From positions 868,001 through 932,000 of the forward strand of contig JAVQMD010000001.1 in the NCBI GenBank assembly GCA_032595675.1: a DNA stretch of 64,000 nucleotides, in the 5' to 3' direction. Below are positions 14,693-24,262 of the stretch, in pieces. The notes beneath the pieces are model-generated. The model was not told the DNA's origin. It was given only the letters and a program-made list of their open reading frames with translations, and searched no databases. The translations under genes were made by a program, and so were the position numbers. Each line of letters starts with the position of its first letter. The stretch's first letter is position 1. The DNA is from Candidatus Electrothrix rattekaaiensis. GTDB taxonomy: Bacteria > Desulfobacterota > Desulfobulbia > Desulfobulbales > Desulfobulbaceae.

Positions 14693-14749
14693 GTCTGCGA
14701 GCTGAACCTGCCGTGTTCGGTACTTATTGTGCTGTGTGGTGCTGAGAAA

Positions 14750-16060
14750 TCAGGCCGAAGCCAGATATTCCTTGATTGACGCAGCAATGGTCTGGAAAAT
14801 CTGCGTAAAGATCTCTTCATCCCGCTCCAGCAAGGTAATACGAAAGCCCTGCATTGTGGTGGCAAAAGAGGAAAGCGGCACCACGCAGACCCCTGAAGAT
14901 CCCAGCAAGTAGTAGACAAAGCGTTTATCTAGGGAAACATCCGGCCCGCTGACCATCTTCTCCACAGTGTTCCGAACCTGCTCAATCTCAATGGGCAAGG
15001 TCTGCTGATGATTCAGTACACCCTCTTCAAAAGCGACACTCATGTAAAAGGCACCATTGGTCCTGTTCACCACGATCCCGTCAACTTCTTTCAGAATATC
15101 ATAGGCGATATTGGAGTGCTTTTCATAGCGTCGTACCCGTTCATCCAGATAGTTCTGGTACTCGGGATGTTTGACCACCTCGGGCAGGACCACCTGGGGT
15201 AGGGTAGTGGAGCAGACTTCCATCATTTTGGCATTGAGGATGGAGTTGATGTACTTTTCAAACATGGGGTCACGGTGGCCGTTATAGACCTCTATCCAAC
15301 CGCAGCGTCCGCCGGGCCAAGGCATTTCCTTAGAAACTCCGCGCATGCAGACAGCAGGTACTTTGTCACCGATCAGGGTGGCCAGCGGAACAGACTTGGT
15401 GCCGTTATAGACCATGTTCTGGTACACCTCGTCGCAGACGATGAAGAGGTCGTATTTCTCAGCTAGGGCGACAATCTTGCGCAGGATCTCTTCCGGGTAG
15501 ACCGCGCCTGTGGGATTGTCCGGGTTGATGATCAGGATGCCGACCACTGTCGGATTATAGCGGATATGATTTTCAATATCCTCCAGATCCGGGTACCAGT
15601 TGTTTGTCGGATCAAGGACATAGGTCAACGGGCGATCCCCGGCATGGGCTGCCTCAGCAGAGGAGTGGGTGGTGTAGCTGGGTGTGGGTACAAGAACCCT
15701 GGCTGTCCGCCGGAGAAAGCCAAAGATCTTGGAAATAGCATCGCCGAGCCCGTTAAAAAAGATAATATCTTCCGGCGTGATCTGTACCCCGCCCAGGGCA
15801 TTGGTCTCGTCTGCGAGAAACTGCCGGGTCGCTGGCATCCCCTTGGTCGGTGAATAGCCGTAGGTTGCATCCTGCTGCACCGCAGCGGCAACGATATCTT
15901 TCATCCAGGCCGGTATTTGCTCTCCCTTTGCCACGGGATCGCCGATATTCTCCCAGTTCACAGTCAGTCCGAGTGCTTGCAACTGGTTTCCGAAATTAAC
16001 TATATTGCGAATTTCATAGGTTAGTTCACCTGCACCGATATGCAGAATATCCGTTCGCAT
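14750..16060 (-). CDS. PLP-dependent class I aminotransferase
   Basis: The 436-residue product has the class I/II aminotransferase fold: YGYSPTKGMPATRQFL, NPDNPTGAVYP, FIVCDEVYQNMVY and the PLP-lysine segment RGVSKEMPWPGGRCGW. The C-terminal FRITLLERDEE contains the substrate-carboxylate arginine. Such enzymes transfer amino groups between amino acids and 2-oxo acids in the cytoplasm; substrate specificity cannot be told from these motifs. The N-terminus is somewhat unusual (GAGELTYEIRNIV). The gene stands alone; a purine-rich GGAG site precedes the start. Confidence 0.88.
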   Translation of the reverse strand: MRTDILHIGAGELTYEIRNIVNFGNQLQALGLTVNWENIGDPVAKGEQIPAWMKDIVAAAVQQDATYGYSPTKGMPATRQFLADETNALGGVQITPEDIIFFNGLGDAISKIFGFLRRTARVLVPTPSYTTHSSAEAAHAGDRPLTYVLDPTNNWYPDLEDIENHIRYNPTVVGILIINPDNPTGAVYPEEILRKIVALAEKYDLFIVCDEVYQNMVYNGTKSVPLATLIGDKVPAVCMRGVSKEMPWPGGRCGWIEVYNGHRDPMFEKYINSILNAKMMEVCSTTLPQVVLPEVVKHPEYQNYLDERVRRYEKHSNIAYDILKEVDGIVVNRTNGAFYMSVAFEEGVLNHQQTLPIEIEQVRNTVEKMVSGPDVSLDKRFVYYLLGSSGVCVVPLSSFATTMQGFRITLLERDEEIFTQIFQTIAASIKEYLASA

Positions 16061-16435
16061 GGAGGGGCTCCTTTTACCGGCTGGACCGGAAAATCAAAAA
16101 GTATTGGGTGGATCAGTTTTCTCCTCTACAAGGAGCAGCTGTAGCTCTGTCTGTTGAATCCATTACGCTGAAAGTAGAATACAGGTCATTACCACAAGCG
16201 GTGGGCAACGTCAACCTGTTGATGGGCAGTGAAGGGGATTATCAGGAAAAGAGACAGGGTTATTGAGGGGGGCTTAATAACGAGTTTGGTGATGTGGGGC
16301 ATCGCGTCTTTGCTAGCCTGCTCCAGCAGAACCTCTTCTTAGGCATGGAGGATGCTCTCCACTGCTTCCGGGCTGGAGGAAACGGGCGTGGTTAGCTCAT
16401 CGTGAAAAGCCGCCCTGATTCTGTCAAGCATGCTT
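16061..16435. other. Intergenic region with a possible gene remnant
   Basis: Upstream of the aminotransferase and interrupted at its right end by the IS. On the minus strand a frame from 16431 reads MLDRIRAAFHDELTTPV... for about 30 residues, stops at TAA, and continues open behind it. This may be the broken start of an unknown gene cut off by the IS insertion; it is too short to identify. Confidence 0.3.
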
Positions 16436-18328
16436 GATGGCTAGGCAAAAAGTCCACCGGAGTTTGAGGGTGAAAAAATCAAAATCGGGCCATTGCAGCT
16501 TCAACTTTTGCGATTTTGCCAAAATTTTTAAAAAATCGTACTTTGATAACCAAAATCAGGCCAATCAAGCCTCCGAAGGAGGGTGATGAGGGTTTTTTCC
16601 CCTTGTTTTGTCGTTTTTTGTACGCAGCTGCCCGTATAATATTGAGTGCTGTTGCCTTCATGGTTGCTGCAAACCGCACCGCTTTCATTCCTCGGACCCG
16701 GAGATGCTTGATTCCTGTGCGTCGATCAAGTTGCGACATAGTCGCCTCGACCCCGGCCCGGAACCGATACTTATTTTTAAAATCATCGGTTCGTTCGTAT
16801 TGCCTTCGTTTGGAGAGGCGGACATTTTTTTCGTTATATCGCAGATAACTCAAGTCTTTTTTACCCGACTTGACAGGGCAATGACCAGCTCTTGGGCAGA
16901 TAGAACATTTTTCCGATGAAAAGGCTATGACAAATCTATCTTTTTTCTTTGACGTTTTAACAGGTTGGCAGTTCTCAGGACAGGAGATAACAAAACCGTT
17001 GTCAGAAAACGCAAAATCAGTCAGAGTGCAGAAGAGGTCTTTTTGTTTATCCAGAGTGGGAGCAATAAGATTAACCCCTTGTTCTTTTGTCGCTTCGTGA
17101 TTTTCGTCACTCCCGTAAAGCGTATCGGCCAAGGCTTGTTCCGGTTTTATGCCCCGTTGCTCTGTTGCCTCAATATACGGTATCACAGCATCGACATCGC
17201 TTTCATGAGCCGCTTGAACAGCAACATGGGTAATAAGGGAAAGTTTGTTGACATCTTTTCCTTCCTCTGTGCTGTATGTTTCAGCGATTTGCACCTGATA
17301 TCCTTTGCCTTTATGGCCGTCATAACTGGCATCAGGATCAGACGGATTTTGCAAAGAGTCAGAAGGGATATCTTTATTTTCCTTCAAGATTATGCGTTTT
17401 TCATGAGTGTTTTCGTCCTGCTTCGTGATGCACTGTTCTTTAAGAACGCGTATCATAAGTCGATACGAATCCATTGACGGGATCTTGTGATGTGAACGAA
17501 ACCTCTCAATAAGAAAGAAAAGGTCGTCGGCAACTATCTGAAGAGTTTTGGCAGATTGGGATGGTTTGACCATAGCAAAGGCACTTTCCTCTTCTTTTTT
17601 CAGGTAGCGATCACGCAAATTCTGGTCAAGGTCATTGAACTCGTCTTTATGATGCCGCTTGAGGTTGACCAGAAATTTTTTGATGGTGCCTGTAAAGATA
17701 CCGATACGACCGAGATGCCTCATATTTGAAAATATATGTACGGAATCTATACGTTGCAAAGAGGTGTCCGCATCAAAGACGTTGATGAGTTTGTCGCCTA
17801 TGGCATCAAATACACGATCATAAAGCCCATACTCCGTCATGATAGAGCGCATGTCTAAAATACTTCTCGGGCAAACATAAGCATTTTTATCAGAGTTATC
17901 GGTGAGATCCAAGGCGTAATGCCATTGTATATTAAAAGCAAACTGTTCAGCCGTCTCTTCATCAGTAAGATCATGCATCTGTTGCAAGACCATTGCTCCC
18001 ATCATGGCTACGAGTTCGTTGGTCGGTCGGCCCATATTTGCACTGAAATGGAGTGCGAGAAAATCAACAGGCAGGATCTGACGAATATGATCCCGAAAAA
18101 TTCCGGCCCATGATTCGTCTAACATTTTTCGACGTTTCGGCCCGAGATAATCAAAGGGATCGAACATGTTGATGGTTTTGTGGTCTTTGATGTTGAGCAT
18201 GGCTTTCTAAGGTAAGTGTTTGAAATATATAAAACCTTACCATGAAATCCAATAAAGATCAATAATAAAATTGATTATAAACAAATAATTTCAGATTGTT
18301 ACCTGTGTAGACTTTTTGCGATGCCATC
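16436..18328 (-). mobile_element. Complete IS1182-like insertion sequence with 6-bp target duplication
   Basis: The ends are imperfect inverted repeats: 16436-16457 and the reverse complement of 18307-18328 match at 18 of 22 positions, sharing GATGGC and GCAAAAAGTC. ATGCTT occurs directly outside both ends (16430-16435 and 18329-18334), fitting a target duplication. The element is 1893 bp and carries one transposase gene. Confidence 0.75.
16479..18200 (-). CDS. IS1182-family DDE transposase
   Basis: The 573-residue protein has the N-terminal InsH-type domain (RPTNELVAMMGAMVLQQM, then DLTDEETAEQFAFN), a central DDE catalytic core that begins near LQRIDSVHIFSNM, and a cysteine-rich segment CSICPRAGHCPVKSG typical of IS1182 transposases. 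The C-terminal FRAGVEATMSQLDRRTGIKHLRVRG contains the catalytic glutamate. It appears intact and full length, so the element could be active. It fills almost the whole IS. Confidence 0.9.
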   Translation of the reverse strand: MLNIKDHKTINMFDPFDYLGPKRRKMLDESWAGIFRDHIRQILPVDFLALHFSANMGRPTNELVAMMGAMVLQQMHDLTDEETAEQFAFNIQWHYALDLTDNSDKNAYVCPRSILDMRSIMTEYGLYDRVFDAIGDKLINVFDADTSLQRIDSVHIFSNMRHLGRIGIFTGTIKKFLVNLKRHHKDEFNDLDQNLRDRYLKKEEESAFAMVKPSQSAKTLQIVADDLFFLIERFRSHHKIPSMDSYRLMIRVLKEQCITKQDENTHEKRIILKENKDIPSDSLQNPSDPDASYDGHKGKGYQVQIAETYSTEEGKDVNKLSLITHVAVQAAHESDVDAVIPYIEATEQRGIKPEQALADTLYGSDENHEATKEQGVNLIAPTLDKQKDLFCTLTDFAFSDNGFVISCPENCQPVKTSKKKDRFVIAFSSEKCSICPRAGHCPVKSGKKDLSYLRYNEKNVRLSKRRQYERTDDFKNKYRFRAGVEATMSQLDRRTGIKHLRVRGMKAVRFAATMKATALNIIRAAAYKKRQNKGKKPSSPSFGGLIGLILVIKVRFFKNFGKIAKVEAAMARF

Positions 18329-18720
18329 ATGCTTTGGCCGGAAAACTTGCGCCTCGGCATACAGGGCTTATGCGCAGGCGCATACGGGGGTATGTATGCG
18401 CAGAGTGGTATATGGGGGTGTATGCGCAGTGGCATACGGTGGTATATGCGCAGGGGCATATGGAGCGTATGAGCTTCGGCATACGGGAGGGGATGAACAG
18501 GGCGAAAGATTTTTCGTCCCTACTGGCCCTTGAGCTTGGCACGCACCGTTGCCAAAATCCCTCGCGGTCGCTCTCCAGATTAGGATGACCGACCGGGATA
18601 TATTATCAAAGCCTTGCATTTTCGAAGATAAGCTGGCAAGGTTTAGCCTGAACAGCTCAGCCTGCGGCAGCCGAACGCCTCGAATCTGACGCAGAAACAT
18701 TCGACTGAAAGGAGGACAGC
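18329..18720. other. Intergenic region with degenerate repeats and a structured leader
   Basis: The left half holds a 12-bp degenerate repeat array. The right half is the leader of the beta-helix gene. There AAGCCTTGC pairs with GCAAGGTTT around an 18-base loop at about 18610-18645. I do not recognise it as a known riboswitch. Confidence 0.5.
18357..18488. repeat. Degenerate ~12-bp tandem repeats
   Basis: Units of TATGCGCAGNGG and CATACGGNGG type alternate every 11-13 bp about ten times: TATGCGCAG begins at 18369, 18395, 18421 and 18445, with CATACGG or TATATGG between them. Both strands are open in several frames as a by-product. No gene start or ribosome binding site fits. Confidence 0.7.
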
Positions 18721-20049
18721 ATGAAAACACACTTGAGGTATTGGTTATGTCTGATTGTATTGCTTGCGTTGAGCGTTAGTTCGGCGCATTCAGCGGACAT
18801 CACAGTGGATGGCAGCACCTGCACCTTGGCCGATGCCATTACAGCAGCCATCAATAATAGAGATGAAGGCGGGTGCGTAGGCAGCGGGACATACGTATAC
18901 GGCCATAATAACGTTGTGCTGGAGACGGATGTCAGTCTTGATGCCGCTCTGCCGGAGATTACCGCTACCATAACAATCAAAGGCAATGGGCACACCATTA
19001 ACGGCAATAATAATCCGAATGTCGGCTCTGTGCTGAACATTATCTCCACCGGAGACCTAACCCTTAATGATACCATAGTTACCCACGGCTACACGATGCT
19101 CGGTGGCGGCATTTACAACGACGGCAGTATCGCCCTGACGAACTCTATGGTTAGCGATAATATAGCAACGTCCCATGGCGGCGGTATTTATGGTTACGGT
19201 AATATCACACTGACCAATTCTACGATCAGCGGAAACATCGCAACGTTTAGCAGCGGTGGCATTGATAGTATTTTCGGGTCAGTCACCCTGATTAGCTCCA
19301 CGGTCAGTGACAACACGGCAGCAGAAGCTGGAGGTATTTCTAAGCAGGAGGGGAGTGTCACCCTGCTGAATTCTACGGTCAGCAACAATACAGCTGAAGC
19401 CATTGGCGGAATTAAGAACGTGGACGGCAACATCATCCTGACGAACTCCACTGTCAGCGGTAATACAGCAACAGTTCACGTCGGCGGTATTTATAATTTT
19501 CAGTCCAGTAGCGATGCCACCGTTACCCTGATCAACTCTACGGTCACTAATAATACAGCAGAACAAAACGTCGGCGGCATTTACAACTACGACGGCACTG
19601 TCACGCTGACCAGCTCATTAATCAGCGGCAATACAGCTGGCGGTGAAGTGAATGAAGTCTGTAACGAGAACGACGGCACCATCAACGCCGACAGTCATAA
19701 TGTCTTCGGCCACGACAACGAGACGGATGCCGAAGCGTTCTACAGCTTCACACCCAAGGACAACGATATCAATGCCACCAGCGACGGCACGAATACATCT
19801 CTTGCCTCCATCCTTGACACGACCTTAGCCAACAACGGCGGCCCGACGCAGACCCATGCCCTAGTTGCGGGCAGCCCGGCCATTGACCTAGATCCATCAT
19901 GCAACGGCGGCCTGATTACTGATGATCAACGCGGCGAAGCCCGTCCTTCCGGTGCAGGCTGCGATGCAGGCTCCTTTGAATTCGACAGTACTCTCCCTGA
20001 TGATAATAACAGTGGCTTCCTGCCAGCTATGTATCTGCTACTACTTTGA
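18721..20049 (+). CDS. Exported right-handed beta-helix protein, choice-of-anchor Q type
   Basis: The 442-residue product has a Sec signal peptide (to about residue 24, ...SAHSA). From about residue 90 to 320 it is built from short repeats with the pattern I-x-L-T-N-S-T-V-S-G-N-T-A-x-x-G-G-G-I-Y, which is typical of parallel beta-helix surface proteins. The C-terminal part has NNGGPTQTHALVAGSPAID, DQRGEARP and CDAGSFE, the choice-of-anchor Q signature. It ends with a short hydrophobic tail (FLPAMYLLLL). It is probably an outer-surface or secreted adhesin-like protein; the ligand is unknown. GGAGGA stands 5 bases before the ATG. Confidence 0.85.
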   Translation: MKTHLRYWLCLIVLLALSVSSAHSADITVDGSTCTLADAITAAINNRDEGGCVGSGTYVYGHNNVVLETDVSLDAALPEITATITIKGNGHTINGNNNPNVGSVLNIISTGDLTLNDTIVTHGYTMLGGGIYNDGSIALTNSMVSDNIATSHGGGIYGYGNITLTNSTISGNIATFSSGGIDSIFGSVTLISSTVSDNTAAEAGGISKQEGSVTLLNSTVSNNTAEAIGGIKNVDGNIILTNSTVSGNTATVHVGGIYNFQSSSDATVTLINSTVTNNTAEQNVGGIYNYDGTVTLTSSLISGNTAGGEVNEVCNENDGTINADSHNVFGHDNETDAEAFYSFTPKDNDINATSDGTNTSLASILDTTLANNGGPTQTHALVAGSPAIDLDPSCNGGLITDDQRGEARPSGAGCDAGSFEFDSTLPDDNNSGFLPAMYLLLL

Positions 20050-20256
20050 GGATCCTGCCGAGGTCTTCCTATATGGGCACGGAGCGTCATCGTGCCCTCT
20101 CCCCCCTCCCTGTACGTAAAATGTCCCTCTCCTCTTCTCCCATCGGGCCGATATCAAAGAAGATGTGACGGAGATTTGCATGACCGGTACACGTCAACCC
20201 TTTTAACGTCAACCACAGGCGCAAGAGCGTAGCCGCCTGCGTCGTCTTCAGTTTCG

Positions 20257-21471
20257 TTATAGGATTGCAGACATAACCTCCTTGAGCACGGCATCCCGAC
20301 GATCCCCCAACGGAATCCGGTTGCGGATCAGGTTGGTGTACACACCGGCCCGGCTCACATCACCGAGAAAGATCATGCCCACGAGACGATCCTGATCAAA
20401 GATCAGTTTGCGGTAATTCTCGCCCTGGGCCTCGGTATAGACGGCATATCGATCTGACTGGGTATGCAGCAGACCAGCCGAGATGATCGGCAGCCCGGCG
20501 ATCTCGGTGCTGTTGAGCGAGGAAAGCAGGGGCGGCACATAGGCTTGGATGCCGCTCATATTGAAGCCTGCTGTCCGCCCCATATGCACGGCATTACCCC
20601 AGAGAGCACTGACAACGTCCTGATCTATAACCGCATCATGAAACTGGACCATGTCCCCGGCAGCATAGATATCCGGGACCGAGGTCTGCATTTCCCGGTT
20701 TGTCAGCACCGCCTGATCAACAGCAATGCCCGAGTCGGCAAGGAACTCAATATTCGGCCGCACGCCGGTCATCAGCAGAACCAGATCCGCTGTCACTCTT
20801 TTCCCTGAGGAGAGACGGACCCCTGTCGCCTTGTTATCAGCAGCAAGGATCTCCTCGGCAGAGTCTTGGGTGAGGATTTCTATCCCCTCCTGGCGTAGCT
20901 TTTCAGACATGCGGTCAGCGGTTTCCGTGTCTGCTATGAAGGGCAAAATATGCGGGAGCTGCTCAACCACGGTTACCTGCACACCTGTTCGGTGCAGGGC
21001 CTCGGCCATTTTGATGCCAGCCAGCGCACCGCCGACAACCACAGCATTGCGGCATCCTTGCAGATACTCCCGGACCCTGAGTGCCTCGTCCATATTGCGC
21101 AGGGTAAAGACCCCTTCACTGTCGACCCCGGCAATATCAGGGGTAAGCGAACAGCTACCCGCTGCCAGCAGGAGCTTGTCATAGGCTAGGGTGCTGCCTG
21201 ATGCTAGGCCGATGACCTGTTGTTCCGAGTCCACACCGATACAGCGATCATGGCTAAAGTGGACTCGTTCATCATCCGTGGGCTGTTCAGTAAAGAGAAT
21301 CTCCTCTACCAGACGGCTTTTGTCCAGCAGAAAGGGGATCAGGGCACGGTAATAAAAGGGCATTGCCTCATCAGCAACCACCTGAATCTCCGCATCAGGA
21401 CTGTTTACCCGGATCACATTGAGGGCCGTGGTGGCGGCAATGGAGCCGCCTACAATAACATACTTCATCAT
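20257..21471 (-). CDS. CODH-associated FAD/NAD(P) oxidoreductase (FNOR)
   Basis: The 404-residue flavoprotein has two dinucleotide-binding motifs: VIVGGSIAATTAL at residues 5-17 for FAD and VVVGGALAGIKMAEAL in the middle for NAD(P)H. DIYAAGDMVQF is the conserved FAD-contacting motif near the end. It belongs to the nitrite reductase/rubredoxin reductase-like family. It starts at the stop of the cooF gene (TGATG overlap), so the three genes form one operon. The CooS-CooF-FNOR arrangement is a known CODH context in which electrons from CO are thought to pass through CooF to NAD(P)+. The direction in this organism is inferred. Confidence 0.85.
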   Translation of the reverse strand: MMKYVIVGGSIAATTALNVIRVNSPDAEIQVVADEAMPFYYRALIPFLLDKSRLVEEILFTEQPTDDERVHFSHDRCIGVDSEQQVIGLASGSTLAYDKLLLAAGSCSLTPDIAGVDSEGVFTLRNMDEALRVREYLQGCRNAVVVGGALAGIKMAEALHRTGVQVTVVEQLPHILPFIADTETADRMSEKLRQEGIEILTQDSAEEILAADNKATGVRLSSGKRVTADLVLLMTGVRPNIEFLADSGIAVDQAVLTNREMQTSVPDIYAAGDMVQFHDAVIDQDVVSALWGNAVHMGRTAGFNMSGIQAYVPPLLSSLNSTEIAGLPIISAGLLHTQSDRYAVYTEAQGENYRKLIFDQDRLVGMIFLGDVSRAGVYTNLIRNRIPLGDRRDAVLKEVMSAIL

Positions 21472-21956
21472 CAGACCTCTTTTTTGAGCAGCAGTTCTTT
21501 GCGTCGCTCCTGAGGCAGGCTGTCCACATCAACCAGCTGCAAGGCCTTGGTCGGGCAGCCCGCCACACAGGCCGGTATGTCCAGATCAGGGCAATGGTCG
21601 CATTTCACTGCGATATGGGCCTCTGCATCCCGGACAACCACGCCAAAGGGGCAGGCCATAATGCAGGACCAGCAGCCCATGCAGCGTTCCTTTTTGCGAC
21701 GGACAAAACCCTGCTCGTCCCGATAGATGCTGCCGCTGATGCAATCAACAATACAGGGAGCCTCTTCGCAATGGCGGCAGATAATCGGGGTCTTTCCTGT
21801 TTCGCCCTGTTCCACGAACAGCCTCCTCTTGGGAGGCCGCGCTTGACTGACTGCGGCAAACAGGGTTTTCTCATTATCGGCATGGGCAATCCTGCATTCG
21901 ATCTCACAGGTCTTGCAGCCCACGCAACGATCCGTTCGTACATAAATAACTTCCAT
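21471..21956 (-). CDS. cooF: CooF-like four-cluster ferredoxin
   Basis: From the ATG at 21956 (an upstream start at 22058 would overlap cooS) the product is 161 residues. It has the cysteine pattern of a polyferredoxin: CVGCKTCEIEC, CRHCEEAPCIVDC, CMGCWSCIMAC and CDHCPDLDIPACVAGC, for four [4Fe-4S] clusters. CooF accepts electrons from the CODH catalytic subunit. The gene lies between cooS (end 21976) and the flavoprotein gene, with the same direction and almost no spacing, which supports the assignment. Confidence 0.88.
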   Translation of the reverse strand: MEVIYVRTDRCVGCKTCEIECRIAHADNEKTLFAAVSQARPPKRRLFVEQGETGKTPIICRHCEEAPCIVDCISGSIYRDEQGFVRRKKERCMGCWSCIMACPFGVVVRDAEAHIAVKCDHCPDLDIPACVAGCPTKALQLVDVDSLPQERRKELLLKKEV

Positions 21957-21975
21957 AACCGGCCTCCTTGCCTCC

Positions 21976-23883
21976 TTATGACAGGCCCAAACCGGCCCGG
22001 CGTTCATCAATGACAGCCAACAGGGCATCGGCAGCTTTGAGCGGATCAGGCTCAACAATGAAATACCCGCCCAGCAGATCTTTTAACGTAGCCGTCAGGG
22101 TCTCGGTGACCAGCTTGCTCCCCAGGACCGGCGGTATCACACCGAGATGGGTTGGGAAACCGCCGACCACAGCCCATGTGCCGATAGCAACCGCCTTTTC
22201 CGTGACCGCTTCCGGGGCCGAAGCAACAACCGGTAATTGGCTCATGTCCACGCCCAGCTTATCGGCCACTGCCGCAGCCACATCTACGGCCCTGGGGTTG
22301 TCCACACAGGAACCCATATGCAGCACCGGTGGCAAGGCCGCTTCCAGACCGGCAGCCTCGCCGATAGCTGTAAGCACGGCAGCCAGCCCCTTGCCCGCAT
22401 ATTTCTTTGTTGCCTCAGAGGTCATGAAACCGTGCCGCGCATAGGCGGATGAGGCACAGCCCGTGGCCAGGATCAGGACATTCTCGGCCAGCAGCTTTTT
22501 GACCATTTCCACGTAGTTATGATCTTGGGGCACCTTGACCGTGTTGCAACCGGCAAAGAGGCAGATGCCCCGAATATTGCCAGCCACGATATTGTCGATC
22601 AGCGGCTTGAGCGGATCATCGGCATTGACCTTGGCCAGTGCGCCGATAATGGCTTCGGCTGAGAAACCGGCTATGGCTGTGGAGGATTCTTGCGGGATGC
22701 AGACCTTGTCCGGGTTCCGCAATTTGAAACGCTCAATCCCCTGCCGGACAATGGCACGGGCGCATTCTGCCGCGTTTTCGTCATCAAAGGCCATGTGCTC
22801 GGCACCGGGCATCTTGGCAATAGGCATAGTGGTGATGACCTTGGTGTGAAAGCACTCCGCCACCGTGGCCACCGCAGGCATGATGCATTGGTAATCCACC
22901 ACCATTGCATCCAGTGCCCCGGTCATGATCGCGACCTCCTGGGAGACCGAGCTGGTTGCCAAAGGAATACCGTGCCGCATCAGGACTTCATTGCCGGTGC
23001 AGCAGATGCCGACCACATTCAGCCCTTCGATGGCTCCTGCCTTTTTAGCCTCGGCAATCAGTTCCGGCTCAGAGGCGACTTGGGCAATGATATCACTGAG
23101 CAGCGGGTTATGGCCGTGCAGGGCTATATTGACGGCCTCTTCCCTGAGCACTCCCAGATTGGCCTTGCTGATCACAGGCTGGGGGGTGCCGAAAAGGATG
23201 TCGGAGAGATCTGTTGCCAGATGACAGGCTGTGTAATCGGCCACAGCACATTTTAGCGCACCAAGGAGGATGTTGATCGGGTCAGCATCCACACCATAGG
23301 TGGTTCGATGCATAACCTCGGCTATGGTGCTGTCAATACTGGTGGGTACGATCCCCAGCTCCCTACAGACGTCAATGCGACCGTGCGGGACGGTGCTTGC
23401 GGCCCAGGTCAGAGGTTCGCCCTTATCACCGAATTCAGCGAGGGCCTTGTCCAGTAACTCACGGGCTATATCCACGACCGAGCGGCCTTCCACGTCTATG
23501 CCGATCCGCACGGCCACAGCCTTGAGCTTAACTTCGTCCCTAATGGCGTAGTCCGGTGCTTCCCCGGTCAGGATTTTCTTGAACACATGAGCCACATGCA
23601 GGGCATGACCGCTGTGTGAGGCAGTGCCGCCTGCTATTGCACGGGCCAGACCACGGGCAACAATGGTGTCCGCCGTTGCCCCGCAGATACCACGGTCAGG
23701 GCCTTCACCAAAGGGGTCAATGCGGCAGGGCCCCTGCATACAGTGACGGCAACAGACACCGAGTTCGCCGAAACCGCATTGCGGTTGCTGGGCCTCATAT
23801 CTATCCCAAACAGTCTGAACCTGCTTGCCGCCTTTATGATTGTTCAGTACATGAATGACTGCCTTGTCGGTTGATCGTTCCAT
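21976..23883 (-). CDS. cooS: Anaerobic carbon monoxide dehydrogenase, catalytic subunit
   Basis: The 635-residue enzyme interconverts CO and CO2 at a Ni-Fe-S C-cluster. Cys36 and Cys44 fit the intersubunit D-cluster; Cys45, Cys48, Cys53 and Cys67 fit the B-cluster (CCRHCMQGPC, then GICGAT). C-cluster ligand regions are visible: HSGHALHVAH, FAGCNTV, ATGCASSAYARHG and MGSCVDNPRA. The length is usual for CooS. A strong AAGGAG ribosome binding site precedes the ATG. It is the first gene of the cooS-cooF-FNOR operon. No acetyl-CoA synthase or CooC maturation gene is in the window, so the module looks more like an NAD(P)-linked CODH than part of the Wood-Ljungdahl complex. Confidence 0.95.
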   Translation of the reverse strand: MERSTDKAVIHVLNNHKGGKQVQTVWDRYEAQQPQCGFGELGVCCRHCMQGPCRIDPFGEGPDRGICGATADTIVARGLARAIAGGTASHSGHALHVAHVFKKILTGEAPDYAIRDEVKLKAVAVRIGIDVEGRSVVDIARELLDKALAEFGDKGEPLTWAASTVPHGRIDVCRELGIVPTSIDSTIAEVMHRTTYGVDADPINILLGALKCAVADYTACHLATDLSDILFGTPQPVISKANLGVLREEAVNIALHGHNPLLSDIIAQVASEPELIAEAKKAGAIEGLNVVGICCTGNEVLMRHGIPLATSSVSQEVAIMTGALDAMVVDYQCIMPAVATVAECFHTKVITTMPIAKMPGAEHMAFDDENAAECARAIVRQGIERFKLRNPDKVCIPQESSTAIAGFSAEAIIGALAKVNADDPLKPLIDNIVAGNIRGICLFAGCNTVKVPQDHNYVEMVKKLLAENVLILATGCASSAYARHGFMTSEATKKYAGKGLAAVLTAIGEAAGLEAALPPVLHMGSCVDNPRAVDVAAAVADKLGVDMSQLPVVASAPEAVTEKAVAIGTWAVVGGFPTHLGVIPPVLGSKLVTETLTATLKDLLGGYFIVEPDPLKAADALLAVIDERRAGLGLS

Positions 23884-24262
23884 CGGGTAACTCCTTTTTC
23901 ACTCTTTTCTCTATTTTTTTCGGGCCGGCGGAAGCTTACCGTCTACCATCCTTTTCTTTACAACTCATATTGCCACGTTGACATTTTTCCGAACCTTGAT
24001 ACAATCCTCCCTGAAGTTTCTTCCTGTTCTTACGAATCAGGGGATTTTGTCCAAATTGGTCGACTTTATAAAGTATAATGAATCAGAATGTTAGCGCGGA
24101 CCGCTGATTGTAAAGTATTATTCCTTACAAAAAAGAAATATATTCTTTATCAAGAACTCACCGGAAGATCAAGAGATAATATTTTTTATTGTTCCGGCTG
24201 AATATTTTAGCGACCGATACAATAGAGTTGTTTTATTGACCAACGTCAACAAGTAATAATCT
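23884..24262. other. Divergent promoter region between cooS and livH
   Basis: AT-rich, with the plus-strand promoter described separately. The promoter for cooS must also lie here; I could not single it out. No CooA-type dyad was evident by eye. Confidence 0.5.
23978..24005 (+). promoter_or_regulatory. Sigma-70-type promoter, long leader to livH
   Basis: TTGACA (23978-23983), 16-bp spacer and TACAAT (24000-24005) make a near-consensus promoter pointing toward livH. The start codon is about 250 bp away, so either livH has a long leader or another RNA is made from here. Confidence 0.5.

Noticed and set aside
18321..18533. Small protein on either strand over the 12-bp array
   Set aside because: Open frames are by-products of the repeat; no start signal and no homology that I recognise.
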